Shown here piece after piece: positions 1 through 11,639 of a stretch of DNA of 64,000 nucleotides. Origin of the DNA: Pristionchus mayeri (lineage: Eukaryota; Nematoda; Chromadorea; Rhabditida; Neodiplogasteridae); the NCBI GenBank assembly GCA_036245805.1, contig BTRK01000004.1, positions 4,340,001 through 4,404,000 on the forward strand, read 5' to 3'. Below the pieces are notes generated by a model, which saw only the letters and a program-made list of their open reading frames with translations, made no database searches and was not told where the DNA came from. Every line of letters starts with the position of its first letter. Positions within the stretch are counted from its first letter, which is position 1. The translations under genes were made by a program, and so were the position numbers.

Positions 1-532
1 TGGATAGAATGGATAGAAGCCTGCCCATTTCAAATCTATTCAGCAAAAATGTAACTCGTTTCGAACAAAACTAGAATAATTGTAATTTCTTCTCACACTC
101 TCTCTACTTGTGTACTGCACCGCAGATCGGAATGACATACTACTGATGAACTAACTATAGCGTATGATAAAGGAGGTGTAACATTGGAGAGTCGCACAAC
201 TTACAACAAATTCACACGATCTCACAGTTATTTCTTTTATTAATTGTCTATTACAAACATTTTGCCATACATGAGTGCCCTACTATAATTCACATAAGCT
301 AATATGCTGTATTCAGCAACGAAATGTCGCATATATATGATTTGTTTCGCCTCCACATTTTTCTGATATAAACTAGAAAGGGTAAGTGAAATTGAACACA
401 TGATCGTTCGTAAGTGCACTAGAAATTTATCAACCAGTAACATCGGATCACAAAATGAAAGCATTGCAAATAAATTAAATACTCAGTTTACAAATTAAGT
501 CAGACGTTGGTTATGCTTCTTCTGAATTCCCG
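1..532. other. Intergenic stretch, no gene recognised
   Basis: AT-rich sequence with only short open frames and no signal-peptide exon or glycine-rich exon. It is the 3' flank of the first Gly-rich peptide gene, whose stop is at 533. I see nothing else in it. Confidence 0.5.
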
Positions 533-1358
533 TTACCGCCTTCCCCATCCCCATCCAAACCGGACCCATCCACTCCAGCCTCCATAGCCTCCGTATCCAT
601 ATCCATATCCACCACCATCTGTGATGTATATTTAATGCATTATGTTATATAAAAAGCAATTGGGTGTGCAATATCTAGATATCGGGTGTTTCAGGAGAAA
701 ATCGAACTGGATTAGCATTTCGAGGGAATGAAGAGGAAAATTTGAAAAAAGATTCTTCCAGTTTTGGTCACTCTGTGGGATCATACCCTCCTAGAAGTAA
801 CAGGCATAATCCAGATGGTTTTTTTCAGCCTATATTTTCTACACGAAAATCGAAAAAATAAAATTGGAGCACCGGGTAAGCACAATGACGCTAGGGGAGC
901 GCGAGGGATATCTCGCGTTCAGGTCAACGCTCACCTAACCATTTTGGGATTTTTTTTCAATAAATTCCAATTTTCCATTAATTAATGCCTATGACTCGGC
1001 AAAGTGCTCACATCCACCATATCCATATCCTCCGCCGTATCCATAGCCCCCATAGCAGCAGCGACGTGCCCACTTCTTCCCTGAAAGAATAACATATTAT
1101 ATATATTTATCTACGCTCGAATGCACAACGAGATGCGATAACTATATAATGTATGGTGTTACAGAATAATTAGATAACTTCAATGTCTATTGATAACAGC
1201 AATTATATTGCAAATCAGTTCGATTTAATGAGAAATAAATGGATTGTTATATCATGAATAATTTCGGAGACCAAAATGAACTTACAGAAAAATGCATCGG
1301 TTGAATGTGCCAAGAAAGCGACGATGAGAAGGAGAATTACAATCTTCCTGGACAGCAT
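533..1358 (-). CDS. Secreted Gly/Tyr-rich small peptide, 75 aa
   Basis: Three exons on the minus strand: 1358-1286, 1080-1012 and 618-533 (228 nt). Exon 1 encodes a signal peptide starting MLSRKIVILLLIVAFLAHS and ending near STDAFF. A start further upstream at 1411 (MVPKK...) is open in the same frame but would bury the signal peptide. The mature part opens with WKKWARRCC, unusual here for its cysteine pair and basic residues. It continues with GYGYGG-type repeats and ends GWGWGRR. Both introns are phase 1, splitting a Trp codon (T|GG) and then a Tyr codon (T|AT). It belongs to the family spread over the first 23 kb. By analogy with C. elegans nlp/cnc peptides it may be an epidermal antimicrobial or cuticle peptide; that role is inference. 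Confidence 0.8.
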
Positions 1359-1850
1359 CCTCGACTGACCTTCTGTTATGCTCAGCGCCCCTTTCATCTT
1401 CTTAGGCACCATGCTCGCCCAAAATGATCGTACGACACAGCGCAATCACACGTATTTAACAACTAGGAGCACATTTTGTGTACGGGGTTATCTTATGCCA
1501 ACACAATCTTCGCACATTAAATAAGGATTTTCAGCAGTAGACAAGTTAACCACCATCAACTACAAATCAAGCATGCACTTTCTCCTGACTGTGAGATTAT
1601 TCCTTCGCCAACCCCATTAGTGTTGTCCAGTTCGAAAACAACGCTCTTTGTGGTCATCAATCGCAACTTTTCGAAGACGAACATTCGATCAACTGTTACA
1701 AGGACAACACATGTTTCTCTAGTATTCGAAAATCCAAATCGTCCGTACTCTGCACATCCCTATGAAATTTCTCTGTGAATAAACCATTGTTTGCATTTGC
1801 GCTCACATGGATAATATTTTATCGAGAAGTACTCTTTGTATGATCGTCAA

Positions 1851-2232
1851 TCACTTTCTTCCCCATCCTCGATCCCATCCTCCCCTCGTGTAGATCGTCT
1901 GCACGGTGCCGGCCTTAGCGCGGCCATTCCGGGCTGATATTCCCTGCCCTGCAATACATCAGGCAATTAACCAAATTTTAATTAAAATTGTAAAACGTTC
2001 ATAAACTAACATCCGCTCCAACCGTCCCATGGGTCACCGCTATCGCTCCCTGCAAAAATAATTTAGAAATCCACTAATTGAATGCGTATAAGATACATCC
2101 AATGATTTCCCAATTAAAGTATACAAGATGGAAATCAGAAGAGCACTCACATCTTCTCCCTTCGCCATGAGCAGTGACGAAGTCGGTAGAAACGAGAAGA
2201 AGAAGAGCGAATACCAGGGACGAGGAGAGCAT
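1851..2232 (-). CDS. Secreted small peptide, diverged member of the Gly-rich family, 72 aa
   Basis: Exons 2232-2151, 2049-2011 and 1948-1851 (219 nt). Exon 1 gives a clear signal peptide, MLSSSLVFALLLLVSTDFVT, followed by AHGEGRR. The mature part is atypical: SDSGDPWDGWSGW, then a stretch with few glycines (ISARNGRAKAGTVQTIYTR), and a family-like tail GGWDRGWGRK. Both introns are phase 1 and split Trp codons, as in its neighbours, so it belongs to the same family despite the low glycine content of its middle. No clear TATA box is seen upstream. Function unknown; a defence or cuticle peptide is the simplest guess. Confidence 0.72.
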
Positions 2233-2745
2233 GGATGCTCGACTGAGGCGCCTCTCTCTCCCGAGTCTTCCTATTATTCCACTTCACTTCGTGGTCTCTG
2301 AATATTCAATGAAGCGTGCATATTTTGTGTTTTATGGCCATGTTCGTCACAGAATTCAATATTCCAAAATTGGATGAGCGCGCAGAAGCGCGGAGACTGA
2401 GAGCTGATAGAGCGCGGTATGATGTGACCTCTACGAATAGCAAGCTCTTCACGAACACACATACTTAAATTAATTATAATACTTACAATTTATTCGGTAT
2501 AGCGTATCACATTTGTTTCCGTATCACATTTGAGTTATGAAAAGGAGCAGTAGCCTTCGGAACTTAAAAAAAAATGTACACAAATTCATTGTAACAAAGA
2601 AAATGGAAGTGAAAATGCATGAACGTGGCAGTGGTTTACCTATTGAATGTCGTTTATCTATTGATCTAACTGACTGATAAAAAATATTTATGTAGGGTAC
2701 TTGAGAAACTGGACTGTGTCTACAGTATTTATTTATGATGACGTT

Positions 2746-5700
2746 TCATCTCCGTTTGCCCCATCCCCATCCTCCGTAGCCGTAACCTCCATACCCGCAT
2801 CCCCCTGGAATTCAATCATTAACGATTGCTGTCATTTATAGTTGTTGATTGTGAAATTAAGGACGATATTATTAAACATTAATTTATAATTAAGAAATAT
2901 TCTGAAAAATAAGAGACTCACATCCACCGTATCCGTATCCTCCGCCCCATCCAAGATGACCCCATCCCCAAACTGAAACAATCCACTCTTACAACGACTC
3001 TTGTTATATTTACGGCCACTTCTAATTTCTCATAATATGAATTTAAAATTCTAATAATAAAAATATAAACTAATCATGATACAATAGAATTATGAGTGAC
3101 TGTCTGAGAGAACTAACCTTGTGCCGTACAACGAATAATAAAGTCCCAATGTGAACAGTGTTCTAGGGGTAACTTTTCACTTAGAGTTCAAAAATCGACC
3201 TTAGAAAGCCGTATCTCTAACCCCTCATTTCCTGTGTCGCGCTGTAGCTGGGTGGTCGGTTTTTGTATCTTTTGAACGGCTCATCCAAACCTCATCAATG
3301 GATAGTGATTCTGAAAGATCTCGACGATATAAGCATTTTTACTGTTAGAAGTGAAAGGCTAGCTCATCTTTGAAAAAAATTATGACTATTTGAAAAATTT
3401 TCCAGGACTCAAAATTGACGTCCTGGAAAATTTTAATCCGAATGCCCCTTTTTAAATATGTTAGTTAGATTCTACGTGAAAAGTTACCCCTAGGTACTTC
3501 TTTTCGCTCCAAAAGAGGCCAATGCATGGGGTCTCCTAATTCGCCGAAAATGTCATTGTCGTAATTCTTAGTAGAAATATGTGTATTTCAGGCGAATAAT
3601 CGCCAAATCAGATCAGTTTCGAACTAATTTTGACGATTATAGAATACGTAAGTAAAAATACACTGAAAAAATCGGGATTTGCGTCAAGTCTAAAAATTCG
3701 ATTTTTCTTACTTCGAAAAATCTCAACTTTGATCGCTGTTATCATAAAATATTCAAATGAAATATCGCATTTACGGGGTGAATCTTATAATAGGTGCCGA
3801 CATAAATTATAAAATGGTGTAGAGAGGCTCCTCACCAATTGCGATACTTGAAATATTCTCGCCTGAAAACGCTATTAAAGGAGGAGTAAACTCAAAATTC
3901 AATTTTTGAAGCTATCATATGCACTGTCTAGAGCTCCACAACGAACAGATGCTCCGAAATTTTCACAATGGTATATCCATTCCGAACAGAGTTATAGCTA
4001 GTTGGCTGGGTGCCAGATCAGGGAAAGCTCAGGGAAGCGGCGAGATAGCACGCGACTTGAAGAGAGTGCGTCCCTAGGTGAAACATATTCCAACCGGGCG
4101 CGCGTTTGCATTTACTACTCCTTTAAGAAAGAGCAGGATTTGCAATATATTGAATTTTCAAAGCATTTTCTTTAAAAATTGATCAATTTTTGTTGATTAA
4201 TGCTTTCTCGCTCATGATGTGTTGATTAACGTTGAATAGAGTGGAGTATGCGTTGTTTTCAAAGTTTCGATTTTCACAATGGTGAAAATTTAGATTTTTT
4301 CGATCTTTGAAATCTGTAATTGCGCACATATTTTCCGATCACCTTACATGCCAAAGTTGTTGTACGCTTGAAATTATTCCATTCCCATCGAAAATACCCA
4401 TTATTTGTGCGTAAATATTATTTACATACTCTCAAAACATCGTTTTCGGGCGAGAATATTTCAAGTATCGCAATTGGTGAGGAGCCTCTCTACACCATTT
4501 TCTAATCTATACCGGTACCTATTATAAGATTCACCCGGTAAATGCGATATTTCATTTGAATATTTTATGATAACAGCGTTTTTTTTTCCCATTCTAGCGC
4601 TCGTGATGGGCGGTCGTCCCTGACCCCGCTCTTTTCCGACCTAGTTTGGGGAATCCTCTCCCGTCAGCTTGGGCAACCCGGAGAGTATCGCCTACTTGGT
4701 ACACTTCAAGAGGAGGAGCACGGACGGATTCCCATCGTCTCGAGTGATCTACCGTCAAGAAAACCTCGCTGTCTGCGTTGTGAGTTCCTAACCGGCGCAA
4801 GTCAGGTGTTCGGCGGCAGGATGATCTACTTCGATGCTCAACGGAGATCCGTCACGATCGTCCCTACAGTTGACCAGAGAAGCCAAAGAAGATCCCATCC
4901 CTTGACCTAACGACGCTCTGAGACCGAAGATCCCCATTCCCTCTACACTGAAGTCACCCTCCTGCAGGACCATTGTGCCTGACGTCAGGATAAATATGAA
5001 ATATGAATGATAACAGCGATCAAATTTGAGATTTTTCGAAGTAAGAAAAATCGAATTTTTAGACTTGACGCAAATCCCGATTTTTTCAGTGTATTTTTAC
5101 TTACGTATTCTATAATCGTCAAAATTAGTTCGAAACTGATCTGATTTGGCGATTATTCGCCTGAAATACACATATTTCTACTAAGAATTACGACAATGAC
5201 ATTTTCGGCGAATTAGGAGACCCCATGCATTGGCCTCTTTTGGAGCGAAAAGAAGTACCTAGGGGTAACTTTTCACGTAGAATCTAACTAACATATTTAA
5301 AAAGGGGCATTCGGATTAAAATTTTTTGGACGTCAATTTTGAGTCCTGGAAAATTTTTCAAATAGTCATAATTTTTTTCACAGATGAGCTAGCCTTTCAC
5401 TTCTAACAGTAAAAATGCTTATCTCTTTGAGATCTTTCAGAATCACTATACATTGATGAGATTTGGATGAGCCGTTCAAAAGATGCAAAAACCGACCACC
5501 CAAGTCAAGCGTGACACACAAAATGAGGGGTTTGAGATACGGCTTTCTAAGGTCGATTTTCGAACTCTACGTGAAAAGTTACCCCTAGAACAGTCTTCAC
5601 ATTGGGACTTTATTTTTCGTTGTACGGCACATAGCTGGAATTGCTCAGTTCTCTCAGATAGTCACTCTTATAAAATAGGAAACTTACAGTGTGCATTAAT

Positions 5701-5757
5701 TGATGCAGCCAAAAAAGAAATCAGTAGAAAGAAAACCAAGATCTTCTTTGATATCAT
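2746..5757 (-). CDS. Secreted Gly/Tyr/Trp-rich small peptide, 59 aa, with a 2.7-kb intron
   Basis: Exons 5757-5688, 2972-2922 and 2804-2746 (180 nt). Exon 1 encodes MISKKILVFFLLISFLAAS (signal peptide) ending INAH. The donor at 5687 (CACT|GTAAGT) and the acceptor at 2973 (TTTCAG|TTTGGGG) match in phase 1, giving F-W-G-W-G. The protein continues HLGWGGGYGYGGWGCGYGG and ends GWGWGKRR. Intron 1 is about 2.7 kb and is filled by a nested palindromic transposable element (3089-5682), so the signal exon and the mature exons look like unrelated fragments at first sight. A GGATAAAA box lies 42 bp upstream of the ATG. Intron 2 splits a Trp codon. Sure of the exons; that they form one gene is inferred from phase, motif fit and the promoter. 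Confidence 0.68.
3875..4126. mobile_element. TTAA-flanked MITE, copy 1
   Basis: Starts TTAAAGGAGGAGTA and ends TACTACTCCTTTAA, so the terminal repeats are about 10 bp plus TTAA. A second copy lies at 51548-51800 with the same ends and a closely similar interior (for example GTTGGCTGGG and ACGCGACTTGAAGAGAGTGCG). TTAA at both ends is what piggyBac-type elements leave; that assignment is inference. Confidence 0.7.
4578..5005 (+). mobile_element. Retroposed SINE/LINE-tail insertion with 12-bp target duplication
   Basis: ATGATAACAGCG occurs at 4566-4577 and again at 5006-5017, bracketing about 430 bp absent from the other arm of the palindrome. The insert begins with a T run and ends with a short simple tail (ATAAATATGAAATATGAA), like the 3' end of an RTE-type LINE or a SINE mobilised by it. 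Its short open frames resemble no protein I know. Confidence 0.65.
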
Positions 5758-5798
5758 TGCCGACAAATGTTCTGATTTTTGCTGACTTTCAGCATCCC

Positions 5799-5806
5799 TT
5801 TTATCC
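5799..5806 (-). promoter_or_regulatory. TATA box (GGATAAAA) of the 2746-5757 gene
   Basis: GGATAAAA on the minus strand, 42 bp upstream of the ATG at 5757. The same motif at the same distance precedes many neighbouring peptide genes. Confidence 0.6.
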
Positions 5807-7110
5807 CCCCTCTAGGGTCAAGTTTGATCACAAAAAAGATCCGTGCGCGTGTCGAAATAATGAGCAATTCTCTCTTAATTTGACCAACTTCGTGCACTTT
5901 GATGCAGTATCAGTGGCGAGAGTGGTTGTAGTATATGACTTGAGGAGAGAATCTATAGCTGATAGTGCACATCATGACGGCATAACACTCGTTATAACAA
6001 GGATGAATTATTTTCGTATTTTTTAAAACATTCTGTGCAATTTTGTTCTAGGCATTTTTAAGTTAAACTATTTTACAATTCAGTAAGTTTTCGAAATAAT
6101 TGAAGAAATTAATATAGGTTATAGCAATTTCTAATATATATATATATATATATAGTTCTGATATTTTCTATTTTGAGAGGATTCCGATAAAATAATTTCT
6201 CACTGCACACATTCCGCTTCGAGCACACATTCCCATTATGTAACTTTGGTCTAGACATAGAATACGTTTCCACTTCAGTATTTGGTCTGTGATAAAGCAG
6301 CATTCACAAGAACCAGCTGTCATTCTCGCTATTTTGAGTCTGCAACTTTTTCCTCGGCAAACTGTATACTGTATACAGTGTTCTTTGTTTCCCTTAATCC
6401 TTCTCAATAATCACAGCACTCTTGGTTGCACTTTTAATTGCATGTACTTTTCATATATTACTGAACACACACAATAATTCGTGATCGCCATCGAAGGAAC
6501 GTGCGAGATCATTGTGTGTGCACTAAAAACAAAGAACGTGATGATGTTTTCGAAATTCGCACTAACAATGCAAGATCGCCCCTTATGACCTTGTGCTGTC
6601 AGTGTTGTGTGATAACTTCGGATCCCAGTTCTACCGAAGGCTTCGATTTATTGAAGATGAAGCTTTTTACAAGCGGCGATTGGTCTCCTCGCCTGTTACC
6701 CTCTCATCTCAAGATGAAGGGTGCTCAAATCAGAACGGGCTGCGCGCGTCGGTTAACTAGCGAAGTACTCATTCTCGTTTCAATGGTCACCCGGGAGAGA
6801 AATAATGGGGAAATTTAGAAGATGTGCGAGGTGCAAGGATCAGAAAAGATTACCAGACACATACTAGCTACAGAGGGGGTAATGCAAGAAATATGAGAGA
6901 ACGGACAAGAGTGATTTAGATGGGGAATGTAATGAAGCAGGGCAAGATGATCAAAGGGATTGATCAGGAAGAGCAACACAAGTTGTCACAAGTTGCAACT
7001 ACTTATGGACTCCATTTGTTGCATTGCACTTTCTCATAGATTGATTAGTCGAGAAAATAATATATCGGTGAATAGATGTTCTGTACATAAAATGGCAGTT
7101 GTTCGGTAGA
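5807..7110. other. Intergenic, with a short TA microsatellite
   Basis: No gene recognised. A (TA)n run lies at about 6131-6156. Several frames of 60-105 codons occur (for example 6501-6818 on the plus strand), but they lack a signal peptide, recognisable domains or splice support. Confidence 0.45.
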
Positions 7111-7533
7111 TCATCGTCCCCATCCTCCGTATCCATAGCCTCTGCCATATCCTCCCCATCCGCCTCTTCCGTATCCTCCCCAGCCTCCTCCGTATCCTCC
7201 ATAACCCCCTAAACAATTGAGTATTATGGAGTCAGATCAAGCTATCTTTAGCTCTGACAAGATACAAAAATGACTCACATCCTCCTCTGCCGTATCCGCC
7301 CCATCCACCACGGCGTCCGCCCCATCCTCCATCTGAAACATCATTCAATTATTGCAACCTTATATTTGTAAAGATATTTTTAATATAATTCAGGAGCAAC
7401 TATGACGTAATATTATATACGTGTAAACTAGAAATAAATGCAAATCCAAAAGTAGCTTACATCCCCACGCTTCCACGGAGAGTGCCATGATGGCGATGAG
7501 AAGAAGGACGAGTGAAGTCTTCGCTGAGATCAT
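7111..7533 (-). CDS. Secreted Gly/Trp/Tyr-rich small peptide, 74 aa
   Basis: Exons 7533-7461, 7332-7279 and 7208-7111 (225 nt). Signal peptide MISAKTSLVLLLIAIMALS ending VEAWG. The mature peptide is built of GGWGG/GGYGRGG modules and ends GYGYGGWGR. Introns are phase 1: the first splits Tyr (T|AT), the second Trp (T|GG). GGATAAAA lies at 7568-7575, about 35 bp before the ATG. A typical member of the family; it resembles C. elegans NLP-29-type YGGW peptides in composition. Orthology cannot be claimed from composition. Confidence 0.85.
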
Positions 7534-7567
7534 TGCTGATTGAGTGATCATCACTCTCTTCCGCTGC

Positions 7568-7575
7568 TTTTATCC
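7568..7575 (-). promoter_or_regulatory. TATA box (GGATAAAA) of the 7111-7533 gene
   Basis: GGATAAAA on the minus strand, 35 bp upstream of the start codon at 7533. Confidence 0.6.
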
Positions 7576-8104
7576 ACCCTCGAGGACTCTTCTTCGCCAA
7601 AGAAGAGGGCAAACGTGAGCAAGTACATCCTGAGTCTGCTCGACCAACGCCCTGCACTCTTCCCGTCCTCTCAGCTGCATGAACCACCTTGCACTTACTC
7701 AAGGTAAAATCAGATTAGATGGATGAATGTAAACCTCGTGTTACAGCTCACATTTGCTCGTTATGTCAAGCAATATAGGAATATTAAAAAAAAACGATTC
7801 CTGAATGCATCACTCAGAAACTGAAAATTTCTAAGCGAGAAACCCCGATCGAAAGGGAAAGCGATTCGCTAAATTCTTACTAGGATTGTTGCTGGTCTTT
7901 TCCTGATTATCGAATGAGTCAAAGAACATGTGCACTGGAGGAATGTACGACGTAATGCGAGAATTATTTTCGGATTTATTGATTGCAGATCAAACCAACA
8001 CACAAATTAGATAAGGAGTAAATCATGACAGTGCAATGTGCATTACGGTAGATTACGAGTAGAGAATGCGAAAAAATGAAATTAATATGCGTGCAGTAGC
8101 TTGA

Positions 8105-8581
8105 TCACCACCACCCTCCTCCCCATCCTCCAGGCCCGTATCCACCGTATCCGCCACCGTACCCTGGACCACCCCATCCATCTAAAATAAGATTGGATCG
8201 ATAACTGACATACGCTTTTGTGCACCGCTTGCTAGAAATATATATTTTCCGTTATTTATTTATAACTAACGTGCAAATACACAAGTGCTAGTTCGTAGAT
8301 ACCCAGACAAAAGTATTTGGGGATATTAACTCACATCCTCCGTATCCACCATAGCCATAACCGTGTCCACGGCAGTTCCCTGTAATGTGATTTTTAAAAT
8401 ATTTCAAATCTATATTTCAGATGGGTCATATTCCAGTAAATTTCCAATTTCCACGTTAAAAACGATTACAATTTCAAATCCAATATAAAGATGCAAATTT
8501 ACATCCGTAATGAGCATCCGTCGGGGAGAACGTGATTGCAAGGACGAGCAGCAATAGCAGGAAATAATTCGCAGTGGGCAT
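8105..8581 (-). CDS. Secreted Gly/Tyr-rich small peptide, 66 aa
   Basis: Exons 8581-8503, 8379-8335 and 8181-8105 (201 nt). Exon 1 has the signal peptide MPTANYFLLLLLVLAITFS ending DAHYG. An in-frame ATG four codons upstream (8593) would also work. The mature part reads WNCRGHGYGYGG, then GWGGPGYGGGYGGYGPGG, ending GGGWW. It contains a single Cys and two prolines, unlike most relatives. Introns are phase 1 (T|GG, then T|AT). A TATA-like TTTTATCC lies at 8630-8637. Confidence 0.82.
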
Positions 8582-9080
8582 CGTTGAATGCATGACTACA
8601 CCATGGGCACCATGAGGAGTTCGCGCCACTTTTATCCTAATTCATGGAAGTATTTTCTCACTGTGAGTACGGAAGATTGCAAGGGATTTGCCTCGGCGCG
8701 TTACTCATTTGAACTGCCACCCACGCATATCACAGTAGAGAGTAGAGACACGGCAGTGGAGATGGGATGAGGTCAACAGAGATCAAAGTCGACGCGGATC
8801 AACCAAAGCACAGTCCCCAATGAGTAATATAGTGACCGAGCCGTTCGATTAAGTGTTTTAGGATTTTCCTGCATAGCAAGAAATTGATTTTCGAACGCGT
8901 ACAATTCCCGTTTGGCTGCTATCCAACAAAACCGAATTTTGTTTGTTGCTGTTTGTCATGCACATCGACAGAAGCCTTCTTGGCTTGTGATTCTCGAGAT
9001 TATGATGTTTCTGTATTGTAATAAAGATTGTAATTTCATTTATCAATGTTGTCAATATGAGAATGTTGAAATGTGATAAT

Positions 9081-10114
9081 TTATGCTCGCTTGGCGGCTC
9101 TTCTGTATCCCTGGTAGTCGTTAGTGTAAGTGTTCTTGGGTGCGGGAGGTCCGTAAGCCGTGGAGGTGGGAGACTCGACGGCCTCAGAGACGGCTCCGGC
9201 GCGAGCGGGGCAAGGGCAATAGGCGGCATCAGATCCGGGAAGTCCGTCAGATCCGGCCTCTCCGGGGGCTCCAGACTGTCCATCGGGACCGGGCTGTCCG
9301 TCGCTTCCGTTCTCTCCAGGGGCTCCATCGTTTCCGGGAGCTCCATCCTGTCCGGGCTGTCCTGCGGGTCCCTGGGGTCCGGGTCTTCCATCGGCTCCGG
9401 GTCTGCCGGCCTCTCCGGGAGTGTAGTTGACTCCGTGCTGTCCATCGTGTCCGGGGGCTCCGGGCTTTCCGTCGTGTCCAGGCTGTCCAGGGTTTCCGGG
9501 CTGTCCATCAGATCCGGGTCTTCCGGGGTTTCCAGCGGGTCCGGAAGATCCGGGTTGGCCAGGCTGTCCAGCGGGTCCCTGGTGTCCGGGCTCTCCATCG
9601 GGTCCAGGGGGTCCAGGGGGGCACTTGATGCATCCTCCGGGGGTATCGAAGGTAACAGCAAGGGCGATTCCGTTGGCTCCGGGTCTGCCGGGCTGTCCGT
9701 CATTTCCATCCTGTCCACGCTCTCCGGGCTGTCCGGGAGGTCCGGGAGGTCCGGCGGGGCATCCTCTGGAAGAGGGTCCGCAGTTGCACTGAGAGTTAGC
9801 CTGTCTCTTGTTTCTGCCGAGGAGAGTGGCGAAAGTGGGAGCGGCATCAGAAGATCCAGTGGGGTTGATGTGCATCTTGACGAGACGGGCCCAGGTGTCC
9901 TCGGCCATAACCTGAGGTGGTGAGAGATTAGGTACTGGAACCAGAATCAGAGTACCATAACCCAGGAATTGTACCGTACCTTGAACTCATCCATGTTCTC
10001 GGTGACCTCAGACTGGAGAGACTGAAGATCGGAGACGAGCGATCCCATGTAGAGAACGGAGATGGCAACGAAGCAAAGGGCGCCCGAAGAGGCGACTCCA
10101 ACCAACATTGTCAT
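9081..10114 (-). CDS. Cuticle collagen, 321 aa (copy 1)
   Basis: Two coding exons: 10114-9980 (45 codons, ending MDEFK) and 9911-9081. The N-terminus has a hydrophobic anchor (about residues 5-30, [20 protein letters not shown]), typical of the nematode cuticle-collagen N-terminal domain. A furin-like RNKR site (about residues 77-80) follows, with CNC and [10 protein letters not shown] just after. Gly-X-Y blocks are interrupted by [17 protein letters not shown] long Gly-X-Y block then runs to YCPCP and a charged, Tyr-containing tail ending RRAAKRA. A non-coding first exon (donor at 10205) and a TATAAAA box at 10263-10257 lie upstream, so the gene has a 5'UTR intron. It is almost identical to the collagen at 11942-12975. 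It is predicted to be secreted by the epidermis and built into the cuticle; which C. elegans col subgroup it belongs to is not resolved. Confidence 0.93.
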
Positions 10115-10256
10115 TCTGAAGGGAGAGATTGATTGGAGAGGTAGGTCACTACCGTAATCCAGATACAGTAATCCCAGGGTAGGTCATTAAAATAGAAAAG
10201 CTTACTTTGATGGACGAACGGCGAGACCGGCGTGATCCGACCTTCGAATGCCGCAC

Positions 10257-10263
10257 TTTTATA
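10257..10263 (-). promoter_or_regulatory. TATA box of collagen copy 1
   Basis: TATAAAA on the minus strand, followed by a short non-coding exon ending CATCAAA|GTAAGC (donor at 10205). Copy 2 has the same layout. Confidence 0.65.
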
Positions 10264-11161
10264 ATCAACCCGCAGAGGGAAAGGGAGTACACTGTACAAC
10301 AGATTTTGCGTGGGAATGCAGTTTCTCTTTCATTAAACTTTGCCTAAACAAAGAGAGAGAAGCGAGAAGCAAGTGATGCCAACTGATTCGTCATGAGAGA
10401 TCTACGAGAGATTTGATATGGAATTGAGATTCTAGTGAAGGAGGAAGAACTACAAATGTACAATTAATGTCCTCGTTTTGTTTGGGAACTTCCGATAAGA
10501 TCTTGCAATGATGAATAATTTCATTATTGATTTTTAAAAAATCACGAACTGTCTTTAACGTTTTCAAGACGTTTTCGTCTCTGGTCATGTTCCTTTTATT
10601 CTCAGCCGTGTGCCTTCTGTTCTCGGGACGAATATGAGCGAATGAAAGATCATCGGGAAATCAATATTTACGACTATATTTTGACGGTTCTATTTAGTGA
10701 TCATTCTTCGAATGGAAAGTTTTAATGTTGTATGTTCAGGAAATATCCAGATTTTGAATTATTCGAGATCACTCATGTATTTCTTTTGTATCCGGGATCA
10801 CTCAGCGGTGTAATCTCGAGAACATCAGCAACAATTTTATAAACAATTTTTGACTTGTATCAGTTCAGTTCAGGTATCCCAAATCTCCTTCGCCCGAATA
10901 TGGAACATTCTTCCCTCCTTTACACTAGTGTGTTTAAATGTCAATGATGTCAGTTGCAAGACAATAAGGATCACAATTAAAATAAGTCCTGGAAAATCAT
11001 CACAAAGAGCGGGTTCTAGATGCCAGAAGAATAGAGTATGAGGGTCGTGCATTATTATTCTCAGGCGAATTCCTTGTTTACTTGAGCAAATAAGAACAAT
11101 TTATAAACGAGTCGCTATGTTACAATTGAAAGATGATGATGATGGAACATTTGCATGGTTA

Positions 11162-11639
11162 TCACCATCTTCCTCCCCATCCTCCCGACCCGTAGCCTCC
11201 ATATCCACCATACCCCCCAAATCCTCCATATCTTCCGTATCCACCATAGCCGTTGCCCCCTGTAATGATATTCAATCATCAAATTGTGAAGAAAGACTGT
11301 TAGCAAGTTCATTTAAATTTCACCTATTCCTTTTTACGTCAATTAAAAACATTCAAAATCGTATTTTTGCAAAGTACATTCTAAAACTTGCATCCGGGCT
11401 CATAACCACCCCATCCTCCGTAGCCATGATGGCGGTCCCCTGCAAAAACTTATTGATGCAAATACTCCAATCATTATTTCATATTTTGCAGTGCTTTGTT
11501 TGAAATCTAAAGATACCGGATACTGCGTAATAAAAAGAGAAGTTCATTCACATCCTCCGTATCCATGGTGGGCTTCAATCAATAGGAGAGTAGTGACGAA
11601 AATGAGAAGAAGGAGGAAGGACCACTTGACCGTGAGCAT
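11162..11639 (-). CDS. Secreted Gly/Tyr-rich small peptide, 77 aa, with a GC-AG intron
   Basis: Exons 11639-11552, 11439-11392 and 11259-11162 (234 nt). Signal peptide MLTVKWSFLLLLIFVTTLLL ending EAHHG. The mature part has WDRHHGYGGWGGYEPGWGN, then repeated GGYGRYGGFGGYGGYGG, ending GGWGGRW. His-His pairs are a feature of this member. Both introns are phase 1 and split Trp codons. The second intron begins GC rather than GT (GGAT|GCAAGT), an otherwise ideal GC-AG donor. A TTTTATC box lies at 11681-11687. The gene lies between the two collagen genes on the same strand. Confidence 0.82.

Larger units (their letters stand above)
3089..5682. mobile_element. 2.6-kb palindromic (foldback) element with nested insertions
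   Basis: The left arm (about 3089-3885) reappears as an inverted copy at about 4441-5682. For example, AACTTTTCACTTAGAG and AATACGTAAGTAAAAATACAC on the left have near-perfect complements on the right. The centre (3886-4440) carries a small TTAA-flanked element. The right arm is interrupted at 4578-5005 by a retroposed sequence with its own target duplication. No transposase frame is visible. It sits wholly inside intron 1 of a small peptide gene. Probably a non-autonomous DNA element; the superfamily is not assigned. Confidence 0.75.

Noticed and set aside
4594..4973. Minus-strand ORFs of 60-68 codons
   Set aside because: Lie inside the retroposed insert, match no family and run against the direction indicated by its tail.
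6131..6156. Ile/Tyr-repeat coding possibility (IYIYIYI)
   Set aside because: Translation of a TA microsatellite.
8858..9923. Long minus- and plus-strand ORFs over the first collagen gene
   Set aside because: Out-of-frame readings of GC-rich Gly-X-Y codons; the collagen frame is the one with Gly every third residue and a membrane anchor.
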